From AP-15 sp963790875 (GTDB lineage: Bacteria > Pseudomonadota > Alphaproteobacteria > ATCC43930 > CGMCC-115725): 64,000 nt of DNA. The notes under the pieces are model-generated. The model saw nothing but the letters and a program-made list of their open reading frames with translations. It was not told the DNA's origin and did no database searches. Below, piece after piece: positions 51,560-60,386 of this stretch. Made by a program: the position numbers and the translations under genes. The DNA lies in NCBI GenBank assembly GCA_963790875.1, contig CAWBQT010000011.1, forward strand, positions 1 to 64,000. The letters are read 5' to 3'. Positions within the stretch are counted from its first letter, which is position 1, and the number at the start of each line of letters is the position of its first letter.

Positions 51560-52336
51560 TCAAGGCGACCGCCGCCAGTCCTCGGCGAATTCGCGCAGCT
51601 CTTTCGCTTCAAGGTCGGACACCGCCCAGAACGCCATCCCGTTCGCGTTCCAATGGACCACGTTGTAGCCCTGGAGTTGCGCCGTTTCCGGCGGATTTGG
51701 GGCGGTTGCGGCCGGCCAGACGAACAGGTCGATAATGTGCTTGGCATGCTGATAGACAAGCGCCGCCACCGGTCTGCCGGCGACATAATCGAGGCGACCG
51801 CCCCTCAGCGGGAATTGCTGGGCGGCCAGGTCTTTGACCGGCGGCGCGAAATCGACCCGCCCATCGAACCACGGCTTGACCGTGTGCTGATCGGTCGAGA
51901 CGACGTCTTCGAGATGTCCCGGCTGCAAGGCGCGGATGTGGCTGGCGACGACTTCTTCGGTCAATCCCGGCTGGCGCGGCGCGATGACCAGGAACGCGAT
52001 CGCGGCGGCGCATGCGGCACCGAGGCCGAAACTCCCCAGCGACGACCACCGGAAAAGCCGAAGTCGATACGCCGGGGAATGCGGCGCGGGTGGGATGTCG
52101 CCGCGCCCTGCGGCGCTTTGCGCAATGATCCGGGCTCGCAGATCATCGGGCATGGTGTGATAGAGCCCGCCGGCGCGGATCAGCGCGCGGACCTCCGTCA
52201 GTTCGGCAGCCGCCGCCTGGCAGATCGGACAGGTGGCGCGGTGCGCGGCGAGCGCCGCCGCTTCGGCAGCGTCGAGTTCGCCGTCCAGCTCTGCCTGGAC
52301 CAAAAGCACCTTGTCGCATGCCGGCGCCGCAGTCAT
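51560..52336 (-). CDS. Anti-sigma factor with zinc-finger-like ZAS motif
   Basis: 258 residues from ATG 52336, overlapping the sigma-factor stop (ATGA). The cytoplasmic part has ELDGELDAAEAAALAAHRAT followed by CPICQAAAAEL, the HxxxCxxC zinc motif of anti-sigma factors. A membrane segment lies near residues 100-120 (SFGLGAACAAAIAFLVIAPR), then a periplasmic domain (VSTDQHTVKPWFDGRVDFAP, QGYNVVHWNANGMAFWAVSD). It should hold the co-encoded ECF sigma factor at the membrane until a signal in the periplasm releases it. Confidence 0.88.
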   Translation of the reverse strand: MTAAPACDKVLLVQAELDGELDAAEAAALAAHRATCPICQAAAAELTEVRALIRAGGLYHTMPDDLRARIIAQSAAGRGDIPPAPHSPAYRLRLFRWSSLGSFGLGAACAAAIAFLVIAPRQPGLTEEVVASHIRALQPGHLEDVVSTDQHTVKPWFDGRVDFAPPVKDLAAQQFPLRGGRLDYVAGRPVAALVYQHAKHIIDLFVWPAATAPNPPETAQLQGYNVVHWNANGMAFWAVSDLEAKELREFAEDWRRSP

Positions 52337-52872
52337 CCTCTTGCGCTCTCTACGGCGGCTTGCGCCAGCATCCGGCGGGCCCGGAACAGCCGCGACATCA
52401 CGGTGCCGATCGGGGTGTGGGTGATTTCGGCAATCTCCTTGTAGGAGAGCTCCTCGAGTTCGCGCAGCACGAGCGGCTCGCGCAATTCGACCGGCAAGGC
52501 CGCGATCAGCTGATGGACCTGACGCTCGCCACGCGCCCAAATCAGCGCCGTTTCGGGATCATCTTTCTCAGAAACAAGATCATCGCCGACCACTTTCCCG
52601 GCTTCGCCGGGTTCGTCTATCGACACCAACCGAACGTTGCGATCCAGGCGCCCGGAGCCGTAAGCGGCGTTGCGCACGATCTGCAGGAGCCAGGCGCGCG
52701 GATTGACGCCCTTGAAGCTCGAGAAATAGGTCAGCGCACGCAGCACCGCATCCTGCACGACATCCTCCGCCGCGCCCGCGTCGCGCATCAGCCAACGCGC
52801 CAGGTTGTAGGCGGCGTCGAGATGCGGCAGGACGACCGCCTCGAACGAGTAGTCACGCGATGGCCCCGGCAC
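52333..52872 (-). CDS. ECF-type RNA polymerase sigma factor
   Basis: 179 residues from GTG 52872. Region 2: LPHLDAAYNLARWLMRDAGA, AEDVVQDAVLRALTYFSSFK and RAWLLQIVRNAAYG; region 4: LPVELREPLVLRELEELSYK followed by EIAEITHTPIGTVMSRLFRA, a standard helix-turn-helix. Overlap with the anti-sigma gene means both are translated together. The target genes are not evident. Confidence 0.93.
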   Translation of the reverse strand: MPGPSRDYSFEAVVLPHLDAAYNLARWLMRDAGAAEDVVQDAVLRALTYFSSFKGVNPRAWLLQIVRNAAYGSGRLDRNVRLVSIDEPGEAGKVVGDDLVSEKDDPETALIWARGERQVHQLIAALPVELREPLVLRELEELSYKEIAEITHTPIGTVMSRLFRARRMLAQAAVESARG

Positions 52873-52963
52873 GTCTGCTCGTCACCCGATCGGCTCGCCC
52901 GCTCGGTGCGAGCACCGTCATAGTAATAGATCCAAGCGCGGCCGGATTTATTCTCGCGCCGGC

Positions 52964-55318
52964 TCAGCCGTGGATCGCGCGCCAGACGCGTTCGGGCGTC
53001 AGCGGCATGTCGATATGCTCGACGCCGAAATCGGCGAGTGCGTCGACGACGGCGTTGACGACGACGCCGAGCGCCGGCGTCGTACCACCCTCGCCGGCGG
53101 GGCGGATGCCGAGCGGATGGGTCGGGGTCGGCACCTCGGAAAGTTCGGTCGCGAAGAACGGCAACAGGTCGGCGCGCGGCATCGCGTAGTCCATGAACGA
53201 GCCGGCCAGCAGTTGGCCGCTCTCTCGGTCGTAGAAGCAGTCTTCGATCAGTGCCTGGCCAACGCCCTGGGCGATGCCGCCATGGATCTGCCCGTGCACG
53301 ATCATCGGGTTGACGGCGCGACCGCAATCGTCGACCGCGGTATGCCGGATGATCGCCACGGCACCGGTCTCGGCGTCGACCTCGACCTCGCAGACATGCG
53401 AGCCGTAGGGGAAGCTGGCGAGGTTGACGGTCTCGTCGCCCGCCGCCGCGAGCGGTCCCTGCAGCTCTTCGGGCAGGCCGCCGCCGTCGCGCGCCGCCCG
53501 CGCGACCTCGAAGATGCCGATCGAACGATCGGTGCCCTTGACCCGGAACTCGCCATCGGCGAATTCGAGATCGGCGGTGTCGGCTTCGAGCCGTTGGCCG
53601 GCGATGCGCATGCCCTTGGCGACGATGTCGCGTGCGGCGTTGAACATGACGATGCTGCCGAGCCGCAAGGCGCGCCCCGAATGCGCGCCGCCGCCGACCG
53701 AAACGCGGTCGGTGTCGCCGGTGACGAGCCGGACTGCGTCGATCGGCACACCGAGCCACTCGCCGATCAACTGCGCAAAGCTGGTCTCGTGGCCCTGGCC
53801 CTGCGAGACGGTGCCGATGACGACCTCGACGACACCCTCGGGCATGACCGTAACTTCGGCCCGCTCGCGCGGCGCACCGGTCGCGGTATCGACATAGTTG
53901 GCGATGCCGATGCCGCGGTAGCGGCCGCGCTCGCGGGCGGCGGCGCGGCGCGCCGGAAAGCCGTCCCAATCGGCGAGCGCCAATGCCCGCTCCATGACCC
54001 GATGATAGGCGCCGCTGTCGTAGACCATGCCGAACGGGTTCGTATACGGCATCGCGCTTTCGGGGATCAGGTTGCGCCGACGCAACGCGATGCGGTCGAG
54101 GCCGCTGCGGCGTGCCGCGAGGTCGATCAGCCGCTCGATGACGAACATGACCTCAGGCCGGCCGGAGCTGCGGTAGGGACGGGTCGGCGCCGTATTGGTC
54201 AGCGCCGCCCACGCGCGGAAATGCACGGCCGGCACGTGGTAGATGCTCGACGCGATCTCGACGCCCTTGGTCAAGGGTCCGAACGAGACCGCGTGCGCGC
54301 CGATATTCGAGAGGTTGGTGCCGCGCATCGCCAGGAAGTTGCCGTCGGCGTCGATCGCCAGCTCGGCCTCGACCGCGAGGTCGCGCGCCTGGTAATCGCA
54401 GAGGAACGCCTCCTGCCGCTCGCAATTCCATTTGACCGGGCGTCCGACCCGGCGCGCCGCCCAGACGACAAGCGCGAATTCCGGGTTGAACGCACCGCGC
54501 GTGCCGAAATTGCCGCCGACATCGTGCATCACGACACGCACGGCTTCGGCGGCGACTCCGAGCACCGCCGCGAGATCCTGACGCGGCCGAACCGCGCCGC
54601 CCATCCCGGCATGCAAGGTGTAGCGTCCGGTCGTCGGGTCATATTCCCCGATCGCCGCGCGCGGCTCCATCGGCACGCCGGCGATGCGCTGTATCTGGGT
54701 GTCGAGGCGCGCGACATGCGCGGCGCCGGCAAAGGCGGTGGCCGCCGCCGCGGCATCGCCGAGTTCGGCGTCGACAGCGATATTCGACGGCGCGTCGAAG
54801 CGGGCCCGCGGCGCCTGCGGCAACACCGCGTCGACGGCGCGGCTGACCGAGGCCTGTTCGTCCCAGGCTACCGACACCTTCTCGGCGGCGTCCTTGGCGG
54901 CGGGGAGCGTCTCGGCGACGACGACAGCGACGATCTCGCCGACATGCAGCACCTCGTCGACCGCGATCGGACGCTGCGCCGGGACCAGCGGGCCGGACCC
55001 GTCGCGATTGCGCAGCGTGAGGTCGGCCGGGTGCCCGCGGGCGAGGAGCGGGATCGGCTGCAGGCCGTCGGCCAGAAAGTCGTGACCGGACAGCACCGCC
55101 AGCACCCCGGGCGTCTGCTGCGCCGCGCGCGGGTCGATCGCGCCGATCCGCGCATGCGCGTGCGGCGAGCGCAGCATCACCGCATAGGCCTGGCCCGGCA
55201 GACTGGCATCGTCGCTATAGCGGCCCTTGCCCGTTAGGAGCCGCAGATCCTCGCGACGACGAACCGGTTGTCCGATCCCGCTGCCGCCGGCGCCGCCTGG
55301 CGCGCGCGCCAGGCTCAT
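52964..55318 (-). CDS. Xanthine dehydrogenase-family molybdopterin-binding (large) subunit
   Basis: 784 residues from ATG 55318 (frame open to 55591). Molybdenum hydroxylase large subunit: GQPVRRREDLRLLTGKGRYS, VMLRSPHAHARIGAIDPRAA, DVGGNFGTRGAFNPEFALVV, PTRPYRSSGRPEVMFVIERL in place of the CoxL AYRCSFR signature, VGTVSQGQGHETSFAQ-type segment (VIGTVSQGQGHETSFAQLIG) and GGIAQGVGQALIEDCFYDRE. It therefore belongs to the general aldehyde/purine/nicotinate-type group, not CO dehydrogenase form I. The FAD and 2Fe-2S subunits are not next to it, so it relies on distant genes or is an orphan. Confidence 0.88.
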   Translation of the reverse strand: MSLARAPGGAGGSGIGQPVRRREDLRLLTGKGRYSDDASLPGQAYAVMLRSPHAHARIGAIDPRAAQQTPGVLAVLSGHDFLADGLQPIPLLARGHPADLTLRNRDGSGPLVPAQRPIAVDEVLHVGEIVAVVVAETLPAAKDAAEKVSVAWDEQASVSRAVDAVLPQAPRARFDAPSNIAVDAELGDAAAAATAFAGAAHVARLDTQIQRIAGVPMEPRAAIGEYDPTTGRYTLHAGMGGAVRPRQDLAAVLGVAAEAVRVVMHDVGGNFGTRGAFNPEFALVVWAARRVGRPVKWNCERQEAFLCDYQARDLAVEAELAIDADGNFLAMRGTNLSNIGAHAVSFGPLTKGVEIASSIYHVPAVHFRAWAALTNTAPTRPYRSSGRPEVMFVIERLIDLAARRSGLDRIALRRRNLIPESAMPYTNPFGMVYDSGAYHRVMERALALADWDGFPARRAAARERGRYRGIGIANYVDTATGAPRERAEVTVMPEGVVEVVIGTVSQGQGHETSFAQLIGEWLGVPIDAVRLVTGDTDRVSVGGGAHSGRALRLGSIVMFNAARDIVAKGMRIAGQRLEADTADLEFADGEFRVKGTDRSIGIFEVARAARDGGGLPEELQGPLAAAGDETVNLASFPYGSHVCEVEVDAETGAVAIIRHTAVDDCGRAVNPMIVHGQIHGGIAQGVGQALIEDCFYDRESGQLLAGSFMDYAMPRADLLPFFATELSEVPTPTHPLGIRPAGEGGTTPALGVVVNAVVDALADFGVEHIDMPLTPERVWRAIHG

Positions 55319-55466
55319 CACCTCATGCCCGCAGCACCGGCCAGCGCGTCGTAAAAGGCGAGCGTCATCGCGGGCATTTCCTGTTTCCTTCACCGGGTGG
55401 ATCGGCGGCGCATCCTGCAACGGCGACGCCCGCCCTGTCGACCCGGTGAGCCCGCGGCCTTGCCGG

Positions 55467-55664
55467 TTATGCGCGGCCTTCGACGACTTCGATGCGGATC
55501 CGCAAATCGTGGAAATGCGCATTTCCGGGCGTTCGCCCGTAGGCTTCTTGCAGGAGGGTCTCTCGCACCCGGCGGACCATGATCGGGTCACGCGGGTCGG
55601 GAAGCTCGACCATCTGGTCGACGATCAGATCTTGGCCGTCCAGCGCCATTGCTCGGCAGCGCAT
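55467..55664 (-). CDS. Small conserved-looking protein of unknown function
   Basis: 65 residues from ATG 55664, behind CGGAGGGCGG. Sequence: MRCRAMALDGQDLIVDQMVE, LPDPRDPIMVRRVRETLLQE and the end HFHDLRIRIEVVEGRA. It is acidic and soluble with no known motif. It ends 148 bases upstream of the molybdopterin subunit start on the same strand, so it may be co-transcribed with it. Confidence 0.45.
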   Translation of the reverse strand: MRCRAMALDGQDLIVDQMVELPDPRDPIMVRRVRETLLQEAYGRTPGNAHFHDLRIRIEVVEGRA

Positions 55665-55792
55665 CACCGCCCTCCGTCCGAAAACAGCATCGGCGGCAAT
55701 GATACACGTGCAAGTTGTCACCTTAGTCTTAACATCGGCAGGCGTCCGGCGCGGCTGCGGTTTTATCAGCTGCGATGGCTGCTAGCCCACTG

Positions 55793-56635
55793 CTAGCGGC
55801 GCCGCGGCGGTTCTATCGGCATCGTCGCGATCCCGGTCCAGGCGACCGGGGCGCCGGCTTTTGCCGCGGCTTCTGCCGGCGGCAGGCTCGGGTCCCAATG
55901 GACCGCGAGGAAACGCCGTCCGGTCACCTCGCTGGCCGCGTCCGAAACGAGCCAGTTGAGCGGCGGCGCCATGACCGCCGGCTGGATCATCTCGGCGCGG
56001 TCATAGCCGGCGTCGAGCGGCACCATGCCGGTATTGGTGACCCCGCCCGGCACCAGCACGTTGACGGTGACCCCGGTGCCGGCAAGGTCTTTCGCCATGA
56101 TCGCCGAAAAGGCTTCCAATGCCGCCTTCGACGGCCCGTAGGTGGGCGAGCCCTCGCGGATCATCGTACCGAGGCTCGTCGTGACATTGACGATGCGGCC
56201 CCATTTCTGGCGCATCATGTCGTCGACGAGAGCCCGCGACAGCGCCATCGGCGCGTTGGTGTGGACGGCGACGAAGAGCCGCCACTGCTCGGGCGTAACT
56301 TCCCAGAACTTGATCGGACGCTGCCGGTTGTCGCTGCGCATCGTCGCCTGACCGACGCCGGCGTTGTTGACCAGGATGTCGATCGTCCCAAAACGGCTGC
56401 GCGCCTGGGCGACGATCTCGCCGATCGCCTCGTCGCGCGCGAGGTCGGCCTCGATCGTCAGGAGATTGGCGCCTTGCTGATGCTCCTGCGCCGCCCGGGC
56501 GAGTTCGGCGAGGCCCTCGGCGGCGCGATCGACCGCGGCGACCCCGAGCCCCTTGCCGAGCAGACCCAGCACCAGCTCCCGCCCGATGCCGCCGGCCGCG
56601 CCGGTCACGACCGCGACGCGCTGCTCTGCGCTCAT
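55793..56635 (-). CDS. Short-chain dehydrogenase/reductase
   Basis: 280 residues from ATG 56635 (GGAGGTGAGA upstream; GTG 56641 also in frame). Classical SDR: VAVVTGAAGGIGRELVLGLL (TGxxxGxG cofactor site), DILVNNAGVGQATM (NNAG), RIVNVTTSLGTMIREG (Ser) and PTYGPSKAALEAFSAIM (YxxxK), then VTVNVLVPGGVTNTGM. NAD(P)-dependent alcohol/ketone conversion; substrate unknown. The unusually long C-terminal segment after VTGRRFLAVHW is proline-rich. Confidence 0.92.
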   Translation of the reverse strand: MSAEQRVAVVTGAAGGIGRELVLGLLGKGLGVAAVDRAAEGLAELARAAQEHQQGANLLTIEADLARDEAIGEIVAQARSRFGTIDILVNNAGVGQATMRSDNRQRPIKFWEVTPEQWRLFVAVHTNAPMALSRALVDDMMRQKWGRIVNVTTSLGTMIREGSPTYGPSKAALEAFSAIMAKDLAGTGVTVNVLVPGGVTNTGMVPLDAGYDRAEMIQPAVMAPPLNWLVSDAASEVTGRRFLAVHWDPSLPPAEAAAKAGAPVAWTGIATMPIEPPRRR

Positions 56636-56686
56636 TCTCACCTCCTTCTCTAAGTCCTACGCTATTCACGGATCATCGCGTGGCTG

Positions 56687-56812
56687 CCCCTCACTCCGCC
56701 CCTCTCCCCGCAAGCGGGGCGAGGGAGGCGGTCACGAAACCCCTCGCCCCGCGCGAGCGGAGAGAGGGAGGGGCCCGCGCCAAAAGGCGCGGGAGGGTGA
56801 GGGGCCCCCACA
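56687..56812. repeat. Long palindromic repeat cluster upstream of the SDR gene
   Basis: Contains CCTCTCCCCGC-AA-GCGGGG, CCCCTCGCCCCGCGCGAGCGG, GAGAGGGAGGGGCCCGCGCC-AAAA-GGCGCGGGAGGGTGAGGGG. These nested hairpins and the GCGCGGGAGGGTGAGGGG end make it a REP-like dispersed element. It sits between the SDR and SnoaL-like genes. Confidence 0.7.
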
Positions 56813-56899
56813 CAGCGACCGCTGCTCGAACGCGTAACCCAGTTCATCGCTCAACAAAAATTGCGTGAATACTGTAGCCGCGCGAGCGGTGTCTCCAAG

Positions 56900-57400
56900 T
56901 CACAGGCGCTGCGGATCGATCGAGATCGACGCCGGTAGGTCGCTGCTGACAAATATCGGTCGCAGCAGATGCGAGCGAAAACGCCATCCCCGGTCGTCGT
57001 CGGCGACGCACAGCGCCTCGAAATCGGCGATCATCGCCGGCGGCTTCATGCCGATGATCGGCGTGCGGCCGTCGGCGCGATGCAGGCTCATCATGCCGAT
57101 CGCCCGGGCCTGCTCGACGCTGTCCGCGAACACCCGCAGATTGGCGACGAGGTGACGCGTCGTCGTCTCGCCGAATTGCCGGCGCCGGGCATAGAAGGCA
57201 CGAATCTTGTCCGCGCCTTCAAAGCGGTTGCCGCCGACCGCGTAAAGCGCATCGGGCAGGTAGAACTCGTGCGCGTTCCGGCCGCCGTTGCGATCCACCT
57301 CGTCCCAGTAATCGGTCATCAGCCGATTGAGCGCGTACCACAGCGCCGGTTCGTCGTCGTCCAGCACCCGCACGGCGATCCTCCCGGAGTAAGCCGGCAC
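56900..57400 (-). CDS. SnoaL-like/NTF2-fold protein
   Basis: 166 residues from GTG 57400 (GAGGA upstream). A cone-shaped NTF2-like fold: EPALWYALNRLMTDYWDEVD, NAHEFYLPDALYAVGGNRFE, GADKIRAFYARRRQFGETTT, RHLVANLRVFADSVEQARAI, with the end VADDDRGWRFRSHLLRPIFV. Family members include small isomerases, dehydratases and dioxygenase beta-subunit-like proteins. No partner subunit is adjacent, so the reaction is open. Confidence 0.78.
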   Translation of the reverse strand: MPAYSGRIAVRVLDDDEPALWYALNRLMTDYWDEVDRNGGRNAHEFYLPDALYAVGGNRFEGADKIRAFYARRRQFGETTTRHLVANLRVFADSVEQARAIGMMSLHRADGRTPIIGMKPPAMIADFEALCVADDDRGWRFRSHLLRPIFVSSDLPASISIDPQRL

Positions 57401-57542
57401 CCCAGAATTCCTCGGAGGTTGCGCGCCGGCTATCGCGTCCCTTTTCTTCGCCTCGGAAATTTGCCGTGCCGCGAGACCGCGAGCAAGGGCGGCCGCGCAC
57501 CGGGAGGGATCGCCGGTCAGGGCAGGGGTTCGCGCGCCTTCG

Positions 57543-58289
57543 TCACGCGGCGCTCAGCCATTCGGCCGGGATCGGTTGCGCCCGCTGGTCGCCGACCAGC
57601 TTCCGGCGGCGGACCTGTTCGTCTGGGCTGATCGAAGCCGGGTCTTCGCGGAACTCCGGACCCATCGCCATCGCCTTCTTGACCGCCGGACGCGCACCGA
57701 TCTCTTCGAGCCAGCGCTTGACGTTCGGAAACTCGTCGATCTCGATCTTGCGGCTGGCCCAGCTCGACGCCCAAGGGTAGCAGATCATGTCGGCAATCGT
57801 GTATTGGCCGGCCGCCAGGTAGCGCTTGTTGAACAAGCCGAGGTTCATGACCCCGTAGATGCGGTGCGTTTCATTGTCGAAGCGGCGGATCGCGTAGGAC
57901 AGATCGCCGTTGTTGCCGGCTTCGAGGGCGCGCCGAAAATGGCCTTGCTCGCCGAGCTTGGGGCCCTGATTGGCGAGCTGCCAGGCAACCCATTGGGCGA
58001 CGTCGTAGCGGCCGCGCGGATCGGACGGCATGAACCGTCCGGTCTTCTCGGCGAGATAGGTCATGATCGCGCCGGATTCGAAGATCGACAGCGGTTCGCC
58101 GCCGCCCAGCGGCTCGTCGTCGACGATCGCCGGCATGCGGCCATTCGGCGAAATCTTCAGGAAGGCGGGAGTAAGCTGGTCGCCGCGGCCGATATTGATC
58201 GGCTTGATCGTATAGGGCAGCCCCAGCTCTTCGAGCAGGATCACGGTCTTCTTGCCGTTGCCGGTAGGCCAGAAATAGAGGTCGATCAT
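57543..58289 (-). CDS. Glutathione S-transferase family protein
   Basis: 248 residues from ATG 58289, with AGGAGAAATTGCCA upstream. Thioredoxin-like domain MIDLYFWPTGNGKKTVILLE, IGRGDQLTPAFLKISPNGRM then PAIVD, and GEPLSIFESGAIMTYLAEKT (Glu-Ser glutathione contacts). The all-helical C-terminal domain has WVAWQLANQGPKLGEQGHFR and YTIADMICYPWASSW. The TGNGKK start and second-domain motif match the YghU/Nu-class, which often shows disulfide-bond reductase activity. Confidence 0.9.
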   Translation of the reverse strand: MIDLYFWPTGNGKKTVILLEELGLPYTIKPINIGRGDQLTPAFLKISPNGRMPAIVDDEPLGGGEPLSIFESGAIMTYLAEKTGRFMPSDPRGRYDVAQWVAWQLANQGPKLGEQGHFRRALEAGNNGDLSYAIRRFDNETHRIYGVMNLGLFNKRYLAAGQYTIADMICYPWASSWASRKIEIDEFPNVKRWLEEIGARPAVKKAMAMGPEFREDPASISPDEQVRRRKLVGDQRAQPIPAEWLSAA

Positions 58290-58456
58290 TGGCAATTTCT
58301 CCTGTGCAAAACCGCACCCCAGTGAGCGGCGCCGCTCGCTGCAGCTCCGCTCGAGCCGAGCCGATCATCGGCCAATCGCTGTCGCCGGTCCAGGCCGGCG
58401 ACGCCAAAGGGCGATATAGATCGCCGCTCGGCGCGGTCGTCCGATAATCGAACCGG

Positions 58457-59875
58457 TCAGCGCACGGCAACCGCCGCGACCGGCCGGCAGACCGTGGGTG
58501 CCAACAGGTAGAGCCGCAAACTCAGCAGCAGGGCGACCGCCGCGAGCCCCAGGGCGAGGCCCCACCACAGGCCGACGGCGCCGTGACCGAGCCGAAAGGC
58601 GAACAGCCAGCCGCCGGCAAAGCCCACGCCCCAATAGCCGGCGGTCGCCAAGAGCATCGGGATGACAGTGTCCTTGTAGCCGCGCAAGGCGCCGGCGGCG
58701 ATCACTTGTATCCCGTCGAACACCTGGAATAGCGCGGCGATCGCGATCAACTGGCGGGCGATCGCGACGGTTGCGCGATTGGCCGGGTCGTTGACGTCGA
58801 CATAAGCGGCGATGATCGCCGCGGGGACCGCCAGCAGCACCAGCGCCGCGCCCCCCATGAACACGATTCCCAAAGCGATCGCCGTGAAACCGGCGCGCCG
58901 CGCCGCGTCCGCCCGTCCGGCGCCGAGCTCATAGGCGACCCGGACCGTGGCCGCCTGGCTGAGACCGAGCGGCACCATGAAGCTGATGCCGGCGCAGTTG
59001 ATGACGAGCTGATGGGCGCCGAGTGCGGCCGCACCCAACAGACCCATCAGGACGCTGGTCGCCGCAAAGACGCCGACCTCGATCCCTCTGAGCACGCCGA
59101 TCGGCAGACCGAGACGAAGGATGTCGACCATCTGCGTCCGGCCTGCGGTGAACATGTTGCGCCAGATGCGCAGGGCAGCGAGGCGCGGCTTGAGGTGGAT
59201 GAACAGGGCGAGCCCCGCCAGCATCAGCCAGTAATTGGCGGCGCTCGCATAGCCCGAGCCCGCCAGGCCGAGAGCGGGGGCGCCGAGATGACCCCAGATC
59301 AGGAGCCAATTCAGAAGCGCATTGCCGGCGACGCAGGCGACCAAGACCGCCATCACCGCGCGTGCCTGCGAGAGTGCGGCGAAGAGACTGCGCAACACGG
59401 CAAAGCCGAGAAAGGCCGGCGCGCCGCAGGCCAGCGCCCGCAAATAGCGGCCGATCTCGTGCGCCAATAGCGGGCTGTAGCCGAGGCGCCGGAGTGCCAG
59501 GTCGAGACGCGTCAGCGCGGCGACGAAGGGGAGCGCCAACAGCACGGCCAGGACCAGCCCTGCGCCGGTGATCCGACCCGCCGCGGCGCGGTCGCCGGCG
59601 CCGAGTGCCTGCGCGGCGAGCGGCGCGACCGCGAGAGGGATGCCCTGCAGGATGACGCCGATCGTGAAGAACAGCATCCCCCCGAGCCCGGCGGCGGCAA
59701 GCGGGACGGCGCCCAGATGCCCGACCATCACGGTATTCGTGACGCTCATCGCCATTTGCGCGAGATTGGCGACGGCGAGCGGAGTGGCGAGCGCCAAGGT
59801 CGCACGCAGCTCCGCGCGGATGTCGGGCCGCAAGATGCGCCGGCCGCGCCGCAGCGATGGATTGACCGGATCCAT
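58457..59875 (-). CDS. MATE-family multidrug efflux transporter
   Basis: 472 residues with 12 predicted membrane helices in two halves. Typical starts: LALATPLAVANLAQMAMSVT then NTVMVGHLGAVPLAAAGLGG for the first half and GLPIGVLRGIEVGVFAATSV for the second; LVACVAGNALLNWLLIWGHL and GSGYASAANYWLMLAGLALF fit the NorM branch. Na+ or H+ driven export of drugs or metabolites. GAGAGCGGGAA precedes ATG 59875. Upstream lies an intrinsic terminator/attenuator at 59925-59962. Confidence 0.92.
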   Translation of the reverse strand: MDPVNPSLRRGRRILRPDIRAELRATLALATPLAVANLAQMAMSVTNTVMVGHLGAVPLAAAGLGGMLFFTIGVILQGIPLAVAPLAAQALGAGDRAAAGRITGAGLVLAVLLALPFVAALTRLDLALRRLGYSPLLAHEIGRYLRALACGAPAFLGFAVLRSLFAALSQARAVMAVLVACVAGNALLNWLLIWGHLGAPALGLAGSGYASAANYWLMLAGLALFIHLKPRLAALRIWRNMFTAGRTQMVDILRLGLPIGVLRGIEVGVFAATSVLMGLLGAAALGAHQLVINCAGISFMVPLGLSQAATVRVAYELGAGRADAARRAGFTAIALGIVFMGGAALVLLAVPAAIIAAYVDVNDPANRATVAIARQLIAIAALFQVFDGIQVIAAGALRGYKDTVIPMLLATAGYWGVGFAGGWLFAFRLGHGAVGLWWGLALGLAAVALLLSLRLYLLAPTVCRPVAAVAVR

Positions 59876-59924
59876 TTCCCGCTCTCTTCTCCGTCACGGC
59901 GCCGCCGGGATCCCGAAGGAGGCC

Positions 59925-59962
59925 CCAAAAAAGAAAAGGCCCCGACCGATACCGGCGGGGCC
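59925..59962 (-). terminator. Intrinsic terminator (attenuator candidate) in the MATE leader
   Basis: Read on the minus strand, GGCCCCG...CGGGGCC (59962-59938) is followed by TTTTCTTTTTT (59937-59927), a strong Rho-independent terminator. It lies 50 bases upstream of the MATE start and far (425 bases) from the end of the cyclase gene. Upstream in the leader is a second hairpin (GCGGC-GTCGCT-GCCGC) and short open frames such as one ending ARSMRVR. This layout resembles a transcription attenuator, so MATE expression may depend on leader read-through. Confidence 0.6.
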
Positions 59963-60386
59963 CTGCTGTTGCGTGTTCGTTGCTATTCAGCGCACGCGCA
60001 TGCTCCGGGCCCCGCGGCAGCGACGCCGCGCGAGAGGCTGGTCGTCATCGAGATTTGGCATGCGCCGATCATGCGCGCCTTCTTAGGGCAGCCGCCGGCG
60101 CGCGTCAACCTTCGGGCGCGGCCCGCGGACGGGCGGCCGAACGAGCTCAATGAGACGCTTTATCGAGACTTGGGTGAGAGAGCTGAATTCGAACCAACTC
60201 TGGCGGTGTCAGAGGTTCAGGCCGCGAGAGGCGGCCTTTCGACTGCACGGCGAAGGGCGGTCAGGGCGCCGCCGCGCAATGCGTCAGGCTCGTCGGCGCG
60301 AACCTTGCGTTCGTTCTCGGGCGCGGCCTACCCCGCGCGGGGAGATCGTCAATCTGCGCATTGAGCAGGTCCAGTTTTGTAATTAC
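59963..60386. other. Leader/intergenic region before the MATE gene, no protein gene supported
   Basis: It holds the upstream part of the putative attenuator leader: start codons near 60030-60051 open two short minus-strand frames (one ends ACACAE, one MRVR) and a GC-rich hairpin near 60015-60035. The segment beyond 60120 has no recognisable feature. Confidence 0.4.

Noticed and set aside
52970..55237. 755-codon plus-strand open frame
   Set aside because: Exact antisense of the molybdopterin subunit, no recognisable domain.
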